Assembly: GCA_036375275.1 (NCBI GenBank)
Contig: DASUSF010000153.1
Coordinates: forward strand, 1 to 10,179
Direction: 5' to 3'
From: DASUSF01 sp036375275
GTDB taxonomy: Bacteria; Pseudomonadota; Alphaproteobacteria; Geminicoccales; Geminicoccaceae
DNA length: 10,179 bases
Shown here in pieces: positions 1-6,934 of the stretch (its first letter is position 1; every line of letters begins with the position of its first letter). Made by a program: the position numbers and the translations under genes. The notes beneath the pieces are model-generated. The model saw nothing but the letters and a program-made list of their open reading frames with translations, searched no databases and was not told where the DNA came from.

Positions 1-82
1 CGAAGATCAGCATCGCCCGGCCGCCATCGCGGCTCGGCAACCCCGGCTTGTGGCGCCGGCGGGTCTCGCCACGACGACGCCG

Positions 83-889
83 TCAGCTGCCGAACAGGAC
101 GGGCAAGGTCGCGTGGCGCAGCACATGACGGGTCGCTCCGCCGAAGACCAGCTCGCGCAGCCGGCCATGGCCATAGGCGCCCATGACCAGGAGGTCGCTG
201 CCGTGCGCGACGGCCTGCGCGAGCAGGACCTCGCCCGCATCGCCGTCAGGCCGTTCGAGCGGCTCCGCCTCGGCCGCGACGTCATGGCGCCGCAACATCG
301 CCGCGCATGCTTCGACGGTCCTAGCGGCTTCTTCGCCGAGCGCGCACAGGTTCACGCGCTCCGCATCGCGCAGGAACGGCAGCGCACCGTGCACGGCACG
401 CGTCGCCTCACGCGAGCCGTTCCAGCCGACCACCACCGCTCGGGCTGGCTCGGCGGCACCCTCCGGCGGCAGCATCAGGACGGGCACACCCGCGGCCACG
501 GCCAGCTCTTCGACCACGTCGGGCATGTCGAGCACGGAAAGGTCGCGTTTCGCCGCCACCACGAGGTCGGCGCAATGCGCCGCCCCAGCGAGCAGACGAC
601 CTGGATCACCCTCAGCCTCCTGCCAGCTCCCCTCAGTGCCACAGATTTCCTGAAAGGTGGACCTGATCCCGCCTGCGATCCTGCGGCTGGCCTCGCGCTG
701 CTCCTCGATCAGGTCGACGCCGAGGTAAACGCCGGCTTCGCCATAGGTCCCGGGGACGAAGGGCGTGGCCATGACGTGCATGCCAATCAACATGGCCTCG
801 AAGCGCCGCGCGACCGCCTGCGCACTGCGGAGGCGCGCCTCGATCGGACCGTCCGGTTGAAGCTCGATCAGGATCGTCCGGTAGGTCAC
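83..889 (-). CDS. Tandem-domain universal stress protein (UspA family)
   Basis: A cytoplasmic stress protein of 268 residues with two Usp domains in tandem, roughly 1-145 and 148-268. The first starts with the usual beta strand (YRTILIEL) but has no nucleotide-binding signature. The second starts AVVVGWNGSREA and carries the glycine signature G237-x2-G240-x9-G250, where the family's following Ser/Thr is replaced by Gly-Ala-Thr, as is common in alphaproteobacterial tandem Usps. ATP binding by domain two is therefore plausible but inferred. The start is taken as GTG at 889, placed after a GGAGAG ribosome site. GTG at 898 would overlap that site. The ATG at 958 adds 23 non-homologous-looking residues and lies on the FNR/FixK-like box. 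Known roles of the family are survival under starvation, oxidative or low-oxygen stress. The gene stands alone; an ABC-transporter remnant lies upstream of it. Confidence 0.9.
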   Translation of the reverse strand: MTYRTILIELQPDGPIEARLRSAQAVARRFEAMLIGMHVMATPFVPGTYGEAGVYLGVDLIEEQREASRRIAGGIRSTFQEICGTEGSWQEAEGDPGRLLAGAAHCADLVVAAKRDLSVLDMPDVVEELAVAAGVPVLMLPPEGAAEPARAVVVGWNGSREATRAVHGALPFLRDAERVNLCALGEEAARTVEACAAMLRRHDVAAEAEPLERPDGDAGEVLLAQAVAHGSDLLVMGAYGHGRLRELVFGGATRHVLRHATLPVLFGS

Positions 890-957
890 GACACTCACCT
901 CTCCGGTACGGAGCACCCCAAGCGCCGGACTCTGACCTTCAACTGGATCACGGCGCA

Positions 958-971
958 TTGCGCTGGATCAA
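958..971 (-). promoter_or_regulatory. Candidate FNR/FixK-type activator box upstream of usp
   Basis: The 14-mer TTGCGCTGGATCAA (reverse TTGATCCAGCGCAA) fits the FixK/FNR-family pattern TTG(A/C)-N6-(T/G)CAA on both strands. Its centre is about 75 bp from the usp start codon. If it acts from -41.5, the transcript would begin near 923, leaving a leader of about 35 nt. A degenerate second copy, TTCAACTGGATCAC, sits 20 bp closer to the gene at 938-951; both share CTGGATCA. No convincing -10 element was seen at the predicted place. Usp genes are frequent FNR/FixK targets in proteobacteria (established), but use of this site is inferred. Confidence 0.45.
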
Positions 972-1034
972 TCGGATCCTGGCGTGGCGTCATGAGGACG
1001 AAGCGGTCGGATCGGCGTCCAGCTCCTCGACTTC

Positions 1035-1070
1035 GGCAACGTTGGTCACAGCCGGGTCACCGTCGTTGCC
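1035..1070. repeat. 7-bp inverted repeat enclosing two GGTCAC direct repeats
   Basis: GGCAACG at 1035-1041 is matched by its reverse complement CGTTGCC at 1064-1070. Between them lie two copies of GGTCAC, at 1044-1049 and 1055-1060, offset by 11 bp, about one helical turn. The site lies in the non-coding stretch between the livF remnant and usp. It could be an operator or a weak RNA hairpin. No regulator family is recognised. Confidence 0.3.
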
Positions 1071-1147
1071 ACGATGCGGCTCACCATCCTCTCCACGCGA
1101 TCATGCGCGGTCGACGGTGGCAGGGCGCTCGGGCGCAAAACCGTCCC

Positions 1148-1396
1148 TCAGTCGATCTGGTAGTCGAGCCATTCCTGGATCATCCCGCGGAGCGCCGTAT
1201 CGTCGCCGAACCGCGCCCGCTCGCCCTCGGCCCGGGTCCGCCCGAGATCCAGCACGTACAGGTAATCCGACACCTCGGCGCACTGCCGGACGTTCTGGTC
1301 GACCAGGACCACGCTCACGCCCTGCCCCGGCAGATTCCGGATGAAGTCGTACAGCTCGCGGCTGATCCGCGGCGCGATCATCGCGGTCGGCTCCCG
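1148..1396 (-). pseudogene. livF: 3' fragment of LivF-type branched-chain amino acid ABC transporter ATPase
   Basis: The reading frame encodes only the last 81 residues of an ABC ATPase. It begins in the Walker B region as EPTAM-IAPRI, where an intact protein would read (D)EPTAM. It continues through the switch region (VVLVDQNVRQC, with Q/N in place of the common H-loop histidine, as often in LivF) to the LivF-style ending SDYLYVLDLGRTRAEG and a normal TGA. Walker A, the Q-loop and the ABC signature are all absent, so about two thirds of a protein of roughly 235-240 residues is missing and it cannot hydrolyse ATP. The frame stops resembling LivF at 1394-1396, exactly where a plus-strand substrate-binding-protein fragment starts. 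In intact operons LivF energises uptake of Leu/Ile/Val or related amides at the inner membrane. Whether this is a true pseudogene or an assembly break cannot be decided here. Confidence 0.8.
1390..1396. other. Rearrangement junction between two transporter gene fragments
   Basis: Within a few bases, livF coding sequence on the minus strand (last recognisable codon the Glu of EPT, 1391-1393) gives way to substrate-binding-protein coding sequence on the plus strand (P-A-T-Y-M-V from 1393). Both genes lose their 5' parts at the same point and keep intact 3' ends. A single inversion with one end inside livF and the other inside a downstream substrate-binding-protein gene gives exactly this tail-out arrangement. 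A chimeric contig is the main alternative. No target-site duplication or insertion-sequence end is visible. Confidence 0.65.
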
Positions 1397-1857
1397 CGAC
1401 CTACATGGTCTACGCCTCGCAGCCCCAGTTCCTCGAGATCGGCCAGGACGCCGACTACCTGATCAGCCAGACGCTCCTGCACGACAAGATCAACTGGGAG
1501 GTCAGCGCCGGCCTCACCCGGGCGGAGATGATGGAGCGGTACGACGAGCTGTTCCCGGACGTCGCCTACGAGGCGGACTTCCAGACCGCGCTCGCCTACG
1601 GCGCCGGGGTGGTCCTGGAAGAGATCATCAAGCAGGCGGATTCGCTCGATCCCGCGGCGCTCAAGCAGGCGGCGCTCGACCTCAACGACCAGCTCACCGT
1701 CATGACCGGGCCCTACAAGATCGAGGAGACCGGCAAGCAGGTGAGCATGGAGTTCGTGATCATGCAGAACCTCGAGGACGGGCCGGAGGTCATCTACCCC
1801 GAGGAGATCGCCACCGCCGAGCCGGTCTACCCGGCGCCGCCCTTCGACCAGCGCTGA
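1393..1857 (+). pseudogene. 3' fragment of branched-chain amino acid-type ABC substrate-binding protein
   Basis: About 154 residues of the C-terminal lobe of a periplasmic type I solute-binding protein (Leu/Ile/Val-binding or amide/urea-binding family, normally about 400 residues). The features are the YMVYASQPQFLEIGQDADYL segment, then LTRAEMMERYDELF, an alanine-rich helix (TALAYGAGVVLEEII), the LDPAALKQAALDL stretch typical of the last helices, and the closing strands (TGPYKIEETGKQV, FVIMQNLEDGPEVIYPEEIA). The signal peptide and N-terminal lobe are gone. The ATG at 1405 lies in mid-domain and has no convincing ribosome site, so a functional short protein is unlikely. The stop codon is intact. 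The partner livF fragment lies head-to-head on the other strand, which supports a broken liv-type locus. Confidence 0.8.
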
Positions 1858-1884
1858 GCTTCCACACCGGCCCGGAGAGCGGCA

Positions 1885-1908
1885 CGGGCGGAGGGTATGC
1901 TCCGCCCG
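1885..1908. terminator. 9-bp GC-rich hairpin between converging genes
   Basis: The arms CGGGCGGAG (1885-1893) and CTCCGCCCG (1900-1908) pair perfectly around the loop GGTATG. The hairpin lies 27 bp after the substrate-binding-protein stop and 77 bp beyond the end of the lipoprotein gene on the other strand, so it could stop transcription from both sides. No T-tract follows on either strand. The right half also contains TATGCT, a possible -10 element, so a leftover promoter is the alternative reading. Confidence 0.45.
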
Positions 1909-1987
1909 ACAGGGCTCCGTGGTCCCGTCTCCGCACGCGCGGCAGGGCGGGCGGCGCGCGACGCGGCCGGGGGCGCGGTGCTCCGGC

Positions 1988-3505
1988 TCAGCTCGACGTC
2001 GCCGGCGCGCACGGATCGCCGACGTTCGGCACCGGCGCGCTGCCGTCCCCGCGATCGTCGGTGGTGGTGACGATCGCGCACGCGGTCATCGCCGGGCCGG
2101 CACCGGCCTCGCCCAACGCCGCCTCCAGGGCCGGCAGAAAGGCCTCGGCGGTCTCCGTGGCCGGTCGCGGCTGATCGAACAGCGGGCCTTCCGTCGCCAC
2201 CGCCAGGATGAACTCACGGCCGTGCGGCGGGCTGACGACGTGGCGCGTGTCGACCAGCCAGGGCGCGTCGGCGCCGCTCTCCCATGGCGTCTCCAGCTCC
2301 ATGTGCGCCACCGACCCGTCGCTCTGGAAGTACGAGAGGTGAACGTGCGAGCGGTTCTCGGGCAGACCGAGCGCGAGACGCAGCACCTCGCCCTCCTGGA
2401 GGACCCCCTCGCGCAGGTTCAGCACCTCGAGCCGGGCGCCGCGCGCCATGCCGCCGTTGTGTCCCTCGGCGAGGCGATAGGCCCGGCAAGCCCCGTCGGA
2501 CAGCACCTCGATCCGGTTGTCGACGGTGAGCTCGGGGTAGGAGAACTCGATCGCGTTGACCATGCTGTCCATGGCGAACAGGTCGGAGGCCACGCCCTCG
2601 ACCACGACCCGCTCGCTCCCGATGCGCTTGACCTCCACCGCCCCGCAGCTGCCGTCCGGCACCGACGCCGCCATGAGCGCGGCGAGGGCCGGATCGGGGG
2701 TCGGCGCAGGCGCCGGCGGCGGCGCCAGCGGCTGGACCAGCACCGGCAGGCGCTCGCTCGGGGTGGTCCAGGCCTCCGCGCTGCGCGAGCCCGCCGCGGC
2801 TGCCGCCACCTCGACCTCGGGCGCATCCTCCTCCGCAGGGGCGCCGGCGCCGAGCTGCTCGCCCCGCTCCAGCGCGGCCAGCGTCGCCTCCTCGAGAACG
2901 CCGGTCGGCTGGCAGATGGTGCCGCGGGCGAAGGCCCCGCGCTCGCCGGTCGGGAAGGCGATGGTCTCGCGTCCCCAGGCGTCGGAATCGTTCCTCTGGA
3001 TCAGCTTCGAGACCACGTAGGTCGCGTCCGTGCGCAGCGCCGTGCCCTCGCCCGCCGGCTCGAGCCGGGTCACCAGGCGGCCGTCGAGGCGCATGTTCCG
3101 CGTATAGGTCGAGCCGGCCTGGACGATCTGGGCGGTGGTCGCCGCGGCATCGTCGCGCCGGGTCACCCGCGGGCCCTTGCGCGGCACCTGCAGCAGGACG
3201 CCGCAGTCGACGTAGGGGCCGGGCGGCCCGCTGTACTCGGCGACGACGAAGCGGCCGTCGGGGTCCACGGCGGTGATCTCGAACGGGCCGTCCTCGAGCC
3301 CGGCGATCAGCTTCGCGCGGGTCGCCGCGAGCGAATCGTCGATCACCTGCTGCTCGAACGCCGCCGGAGCCTTCGCCGGCTCCAGGTACTCGTAGTACAG
3401 GGGCGAGCGGGCGGCGCAGCCGCCGATCGCGGCCGGCAGCGATGCGAGCACGAGCAACGAGCCGATCCGGCGCCACCGCCGCACGCCGATCTTCGTCGTC
3501 GACAC
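1988..3505 (-). CDS. Multidomain lipoprotein with C-terminal DUF4384-like domain
   Basis: A 505-residue predicted envelope lipoprotein. Residues 1-30 form a lipoprotein signal peptide: basic start, hydrophobic GSLLVLASLPAA, then lipobox IGGC with Cys30 as the lipidated residue. Domain one (about 35-215) contains YVDCG at 98-102, followed by MRLDGRLVTRLEPAGEGTA, a pattern seen in uncharacterised proteobacterial lipoproteins. An Ala/Pro/Glu-rich linker (216-275) follows. Next is a small domain (about 283-345) with Cys287 and Cys340 that resembles the BON-like Cys-containing module of this protein class. Last is a DUF4384-like domain (about 365-445) with SYFQSDGSVAHM and SPPHGREFILAVATEG. The start is GTG at 3505, preceded by a strong GGGAGGA with 6-7 nt spacing. 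The neighbouring metacaspase ends in the same kind of domain, suggesting a shared partner or pathway. Its precise role is unknown. Attachment to the inner or outer membrane is not settled by sequence (+2 residue is Ala). Confidence 0.8.
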   Translation of the reverse strand: MSTTKIGVRRWRRIGSLLVLASLPAAIGGCAARSPLYYEYLEPAKAPAAFEQQVIDDSLAATRAKLIAGLEDGPFEITAVDPDGRFVVAEYSGPPGPYVDCGVLLQVPRKGPRVTRRDDAAATTAQIVQAGSTYTRNMRLDGRLVTRLEPAGEGTALRTDATYVVSKLIQRNDSDAWGRETIAFPTGERGAFARGTICQPTGVLEEATLAALERGEQLGAGAPAEEDAPEVEVAAAAAGSRSAEAWTTPSERLPVLVQPLAPPPAPAPTPDPALAALMAASVPDGSCGAVEVKRIGSERVVVEGVASDLFAMDSMVNAIEFSYPELTVDNRIEVLSDGACRAYRLAEGHNGGMARGARLEVLNLREGVLQEGEVLRLALGLPENRSHVHLSYFQSDGSVAHMELETPWESGADAPWLVDTRHVVSPPHGREFILAVATEGPLFDQPRPATETAEAFLPALEAALGEAGAGPAMTACAIVTTTDDRGDGSAPVPNVGDPCAPATSS

Positions 3506-3543
3506 CTATGTCCTCCCACGCCTTCGGTCAGATGGGTTTGAGT

Positions 3544-3574
3544 AAAATATCGGGTGGATGCACCTGACTAACAA
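3544..3574 (-). promoter_or_regulatory. Candidate sigma70-like promoter of the lipoprotein gene
   Basis: This is the only clearly A/T-rich tract in the window. On the minus strand TTGTTA (3569-3574) is followed after 17-19 bp by the overlapping choices GATATT, ATATTT or TATTTT (3544-3551). Transcription from about 3537 would give a leader of roughly 32 nt to the GTG start at 3505. It sits in the 202-bp gap after the GT25 gene, which suggests the lipoprotein has its own promoter. Confidence 0.4.
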
Positions 3575-3707
3575 GCGCTCGGTGCCACCCGTGGGTGCCG
3601 TGGCGATGCCCGGTCCGGACACGGCAGGGTGATGCCGGGGCCGGAATCGCCGCCGCACCGGGCCGTGGCGCACGCGCCGGATGGTCGGACGCGGCCAGCC
3701 CCGTGGC

Positions 3708-5210
3708 TCAGCGGGGCTGCGGGTCCATGCCGGGCGCCGGGCTGCCGGTGAGCGCGAGGATGCCCCGGTCCTCGAAGGGCGAGCGCCGCCAGGCGTGGAC
3801 CAGCCCGGCCGCGGGCGCGCCGAAGGCGACGATCTTCGCCGGCTGCCACTTGCGACGGAGCAGGGCGAGGCGCCGCAGCCGGTACAGGTCCCAGTCGAGC
3901 CCCGGCCGGTGCGCGGCGGGCGCCAGATACTCGAACGCCGCCCGATGGCTCCTGAACACCTCGAAGCGATCGTCGTCGGTCAGGAAGACCGGCACGGTGC
4001 CGGATGCGCGGCAGAGCCGCGCGACCACCGTCGCGAGGTCATCGCGCGGCAGGCCGACGACCACCGCGAGGACGCAGCGCGCGCCCGGACGCTCGTCCAT
4101 GCGCGCTCGAAGCGGCTGGAGGCCGCCCCGCGCCTCGGTAGCCGGACCGACCGGCGCGGGCGCGCCCGGGGCGACCGTACCCGCCTCCCCGGGCGGTCGT
4201 GCGGAGCCCTGGCGCCCCGCCGGCCGCAGGAGCCGCCGAAGCGCGCTGCCGATGCCGGCCCGAAGCGACCCCGCCGCCCCGGTCGATGGTCCGCGCCCGC
4301 TCATGGTCCGCATCGTCGTCCCGCTGGTGCGCGCCGCGGCGTCGGGAGGCGGTGGCGGGGCGCCATCCGCAGCGCCGCCGGGCGCGGCGGGACCGTAGTC
4401 GGGCAGATGCCAGCGGTACAGGTTGTCGGTCTTGCGCGCTTCCCTGAAGAACAGGGTCGACATGCCGATCTCGCTGTCGCTCGCGTCCTGGATCACGAGG
4501 TTCGGGAACATGGTGAGGCAGCGCTCCCGGAACCGCCGCTTGGCGTCGTGCAGGGCGCCGATGTCGTAGGGCAGATCGCGCAGCCGGCATCGCTCCAGGA
4601 GCGGCTCGAAGGTCTCGCGGCGCAGCCCGACCGCGTGCGCGCCGATGCTGGATCCGTTGCAGCGGTAGAGGTTCCGGCTCGCCCAGGTGATCCAGTCCGC
4701 CTCCCAGTGGAGCTGCATGGCGCCGAGCTGGAGGACCGCCCAGTCCGCCGGCGCCTGCGCGAGGCAGCGCGCGAAGAGCGGGCACGTCTCGCGGTGGAAC
4801 AGGACGTCGTCCTCGAGGATCAGCACGCTCGCCCAGCCCGCGCCGAGCGCCCGCTCGACGATCGCGGTCATCGACAGCAGGAGCCCGAAGGCGCCCGGGG
4901 TCGCGATCGCCTTCCGGCCGGTCCGCTGCTCGACGAAGGCGACCCGCGCCTCGTGGCTGTCGTAGTCGAGGTAGAACTCGCGGTAGCTGGTGACCGGGCG
5001 CCCACCATCGGGCGGCTCGACCAGCGGCCGCTCCGCGTACGCCTGCCAGGCCGCTCGGACAGGCGCGGCGCGGCCGTCGACCGCGGCGAAGCGCTCGTAG
5101 CCGATGCCGAGCCGGTCGAGCTGCGCGCCGACGTTCGCCATGCGGTCGGGACGCCGGTCGAGGTTCAGGACCACGACCCGCTCGAACACGTCGTTGATCA
5201 GACTGGTCAT
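3708..5210 (-). CDS. GT25-like glycosyltransferase with extra C-terminal domain
   Basis: A 500-residue protein, about twice the length of a basic GT25 (LPS/LOS-type) glycosyltransferase. Residues 8-250 show the GT25 plan: opening strand ERVVVLNLDRRPDRM (10-24), the FAAVDGR segment (41-47) and the acidic ILEDDVLF motif (131-138; E133, D134, D135), the expected sugar-nucleotide/metal site. Then come VLQLGAMQLHW and the acceptor-side GSSIGAHAVGLRRETFE. Residues 272-370 are a Pro/Gly/Ala-rich low-complexity linker. Residues 378-465 form a separate domain (CVLAVVVGLPRDDL, VPVFLTDDDRFEVF, AAFEYLAP, LDWDLYRLRRLALLRRKWQP, IVAFG), a type I recall attached to glycan-related proteins in alphaproteobacteria. 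No signal peptide is seen, so it is probably cytosolic, acting on LPS or another surface glycan. The ribosome site is weak (GAAGAAGG about 15 nt upstream). It is divergent from the caspase gene. Donor and acceptor sugars are unknown. Confidence 0.85.
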   Translation of the reverse strand: MTSLINDVFERVVVLNLDRRPDRMANVGAQLDRLGIGYERFAAVDGRAAPVRAAWQAYAERPLVEPPDGGRPVTSYREFYLDYDSHEARVAFVEQRTGRKAIATPGAFGLLLSMTAIVERALGAGWASVLILEDDVLFHRETCPLFARCLAQAPADWAVLQLGAMQLHWEADWITWASRNLYRCNGSSIGAHAVGLRRETFEPLLERCRLRDLPYDIGALHDAKRRFRERCLTMFPNLVIQDASDSEIGMSTLFFREARKTDNLYRWHLPDYGPAAPGGAADGAPPPPPDAAARTSGTTMRTMSGRGPSTGAAGSLRAGIGSALRRLLRPAGRQGSARPPGEAGTVAPGAPAPVGPATEARGGLQPLRARMDERPGARCVLAVVVGLPRDDLATVVARLCRASGTVPVFLTDDDRFEVFRSHRAAFEYLAPAAHRPGLDWDLYRLRRLALLRRKWQPAKIVAFGAPAAGLVHAWRRSPFEDRGILALTGSPAPGMDPQPR

Positions 5211-5262
5211 GGGCTGCGGTGCGCCGCCTTCTTCCGTCCATCACCGTCGCCAGCATGCGGCC

Positions 5263-5280
5263 TCGACGCCGGAGCGTCGA
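5263..5280. promoter_or_regulatory. Perfect 6-bp inverted repeat between divergent GT25 and caspase genes
   Basis: TCGACG and CGTCGA flank the 6-bp spacer CCGGAG. The site lies in the 170-bp divergent region, 53 bp from the GT25 start and 101 bp from the caspase start. It is flanked by an ATGCGGC direct repeat at 5255-5261 and 5280-5286. It could be an operator serving both genes. In such GC-rich DNA a chance match is possible. No clear -35/-10 pair was recognised in this interval. Confidence 0.25.
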
Positions 5281-5380
5281 TGCGGCGGATCCGGCGGGCG
5301 ACGCGGCGACCCTCGCCGTTGCGCCACCCGGCCGCGGCCCTAAGATCGGCCTTCGAAAGGGCCTTGGAGTCGATCCGGTG

Positions 5381-6934
5381 ATGACGCGCCTCATGGTGCT
5401 CGCTCTCTCCTGCCTGACCGCCGCGGCACCCGTTCGCGCGGCGCGGGGCGAGATCCACGCCATCGTGGCGGGCGCCGATGCCTACCGGCACGTGCCGGAG
5501 CTCGCGGGCGCGGTGAGCGACGCGCTGGACCTCGCGGACCAGCTCACCTGGCTCGGCGCGACGACCAGCCGCCTGATCGACGGCGGACTGAACCGGCCCG
5601 CACTGATGGCCGCCTTCGAGGCCACCCTCGCCGCCGCCGGTCCGGACGACGTGATCGTGTTCAGCTACGCCGGCCACGGCCTGCAGATCCCGGATCAGAA
5701 CGGCGACGAGGCCGACGGCTACGATGAGACGTTCGTGCTCCCGGAGTACGAACCGGGGATCGGGGACCGCACGAACCTGATCCTCGACGACGAGATCGAC
5801 GACTTCGTCCGCCGGGCGGCGCCGCGCCCGGTGATCTTCGTCGCCGACAGCTGCCACTCGGGCACCATGCTGCGGTCGGTCGATCCGCGCGCCGATCACC
5901 GGAGGATCCGGTCGCTGCCGCGGTCGAGCTTCGGCCCGACGCCCGAGGCGCGCGCGCGACCGATCGCCGCGGACCGGGCACTGCCACCCGACAACCTCCT
6001 GTTCGTCGGCGCCGTGCCGGAGAACCTGGTCGTCCAGGAGGTGCTGATCGAGGGCCGGCCGCGGGGCGCCCTGAGCTACGCCGTCGCCCGCTCGCTCGGC
6101 GGCTCGAGCGACCTCGACGGCGACCGCGTCGTGACCAGCGACGAGATGTCGGCCCAGGTCGTCCAGATGGTGCGCGCCCTCTCCGAGGCCCGCCAGACCC
6201 CGCAGGTCTTCACCGGCATCGTCCGCGGGAGGCCCCTGTTCCACCTGCCGGAAGCGGCGCCGGTCGCGCCGGTGAAGGCCATGGCGAAGGCGCTCGATCT
6301 CGAGCCGGTCCGGGTCGCCACGCCGGACGACGGCGGGCCGATGCCGGTCCTCGGCGCGCTCGAGGGCGCCGTGCTGGTCGCGACGGCCGCGGACGCCGAG
6401 CTGATCTTCGACCCGGCGACCGGCGACGTCCTGACCAGCCAGGGCGACCAGGCGGCGCGGCTGGGGCCGGCGCGCGGCCAGGACCTGCTCCAGGGCATCG
6501 TCGACAAGTGGCGCCTGCTCGGCGCCCTCGAGAGCCGGATCGACGGCAGCGTCGAGGCCCGGGTCTGGCCGGACGACCGGTTGTTCGCCGACGGCGCGAG
6601 CTTCGAGGTCGAGATCAGCACGGAACGGGCGGGACGGCTGGTGCTGTTCGACCTCGCTTCCGACGGCAGCCTGATCCAGCTCCTGCCGCGAGCGGGGCAG
6701 GCGGCGCCGGAGGTCGCGGCCGGATCGACCCTCCGGGAGACGTTCCGCGCCGGGCCGCCCTTCGGCGCCGACCATCTCGTGGCGGCCGTGCTGACCGCGG
6801 CCGATGCGGATCCGGTGGTCGACCTGCTCCGCTCGGTGCACGGACGACCGCTCGGCACCGGCGAGGCGGAACGGCTGGTGCGCATGATCGCTCGCGGCGA
6901 CGCCCTCTTCGTCCCGGTCTACACCGCACCCTGA
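5381..6934 (+). CDS. Exported metacaspase-like (C14) protease with C-terminal DUF4384 domain
   Basis: A 517-residue caspase-family cysteine peptidase. Residues 1-21 look like a Sec signal peptide (MTRLMVLALSCLTAAAPVRA), so the enzyme should be periplasmic or secreted. The caspase domain spans about 24-290. It has the catalytic His in YAGHG (H99) and the catalytic Cys in DSCHSG (C158). The metacaspase-style acidic loop DQNGDEADGYDE lies at 105-116, and an EF-hand-like loop with D244, D246, D248 and E255 may bind calcium. Both catalytic residues are intact. After a linker (290-390), residues about 393-475 form a DUF4384 domain (LVLFDLASDGSLIQLLP, then GPPFGADHLVAAVLT). The start is ATG 5381. 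GTG 5378 is an equal alternative, better spaced (8 nt) from GGAG at 5366-5369. Metacaspases usually cleave after Arg/Lys (family knowledge). The substrate is unknown. It converges with the OmpA-like gene with a 21-bp gap. Confidence 0.9.
   Translation: MTRLMVLALSCLTAAAPVRAARGEIHAIVAGADAYRHVPELAGAVSDALDLADQLTWLGATTSRLIDGGLNRPALMAAFEATLAAAGPDDVIVFSYAGHGLQIPDQNGDEADGYDETFVLPEYEPGIGDRTNLILDDEIDDFVRRAAPRPVIFVADSCHSGTMLRSVDPRADHRRIRSLPRSSFGPTPEARARPIAADRALPPDNLLFVGAVPENLVVQEVLIEGRPRGALSYAVARSLGGSSDLDGDRVVTSDEMSAQVVQMVRALSEARQTPQVFTGIVRGRPLFHLPEAAPVAPVKAMAKALDLEPVRVATPDDGGPMPVLGALEGAVLVATAADAELIFDPATGDVLTSQGDQAARLGPARGQDLLQGIVDKWRLLGALESRIDGSVEARVWPDDRLFADGASFEVEISTERAGRLVLFDLASDGSLIQLLPRAGQAAPEVAAGSTLRETFRAGPPFGADHLVAAVLTAADADPVVDLLRSVHGRPLGTGEAERLVRMIARGDALFVPVYTAP

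Noticed and set aside
1..13. Possible start of another minus-strand gene (ATG CTG ATC TTC at the left edge)
   Set aside because: Only four codons are visible and there is no ribosome site, so nothing can be supported in 1-82.
50..1462. 470-codon plus-strand open frame
   Set aside because: It covers the usp gene and the livF fragment in antisense, without any protein motif.
1919..3541. 540-codon open frame on the plus strand
   Set aside because: It is antisense to the lipoprotein gene, is rich in Arg/Gly/His without any recognisable motif, and arises from G/C-biased third positions of the minus-strand gene.
3580..3602. CACCC-GT-GGGTG palindrome in the gap after the GT25 gene
   Set aside because: The loop would be only 2-4 nt and the outer bases mismatch, so it is too weak to call a terminator or operator.
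3681..5381. 566-codon open frame on the plus strand
   Set aside because: It is antisense to the GT25 gene, which has clear motifs. The plus frame has a shadow composition and no domain.
5207..6841. 544-codon open frame on the minus strand
   Set aside because: It is antisense to the caspase gene with its intact His/Cys motifs, and no family signature is seen in the minus frame.
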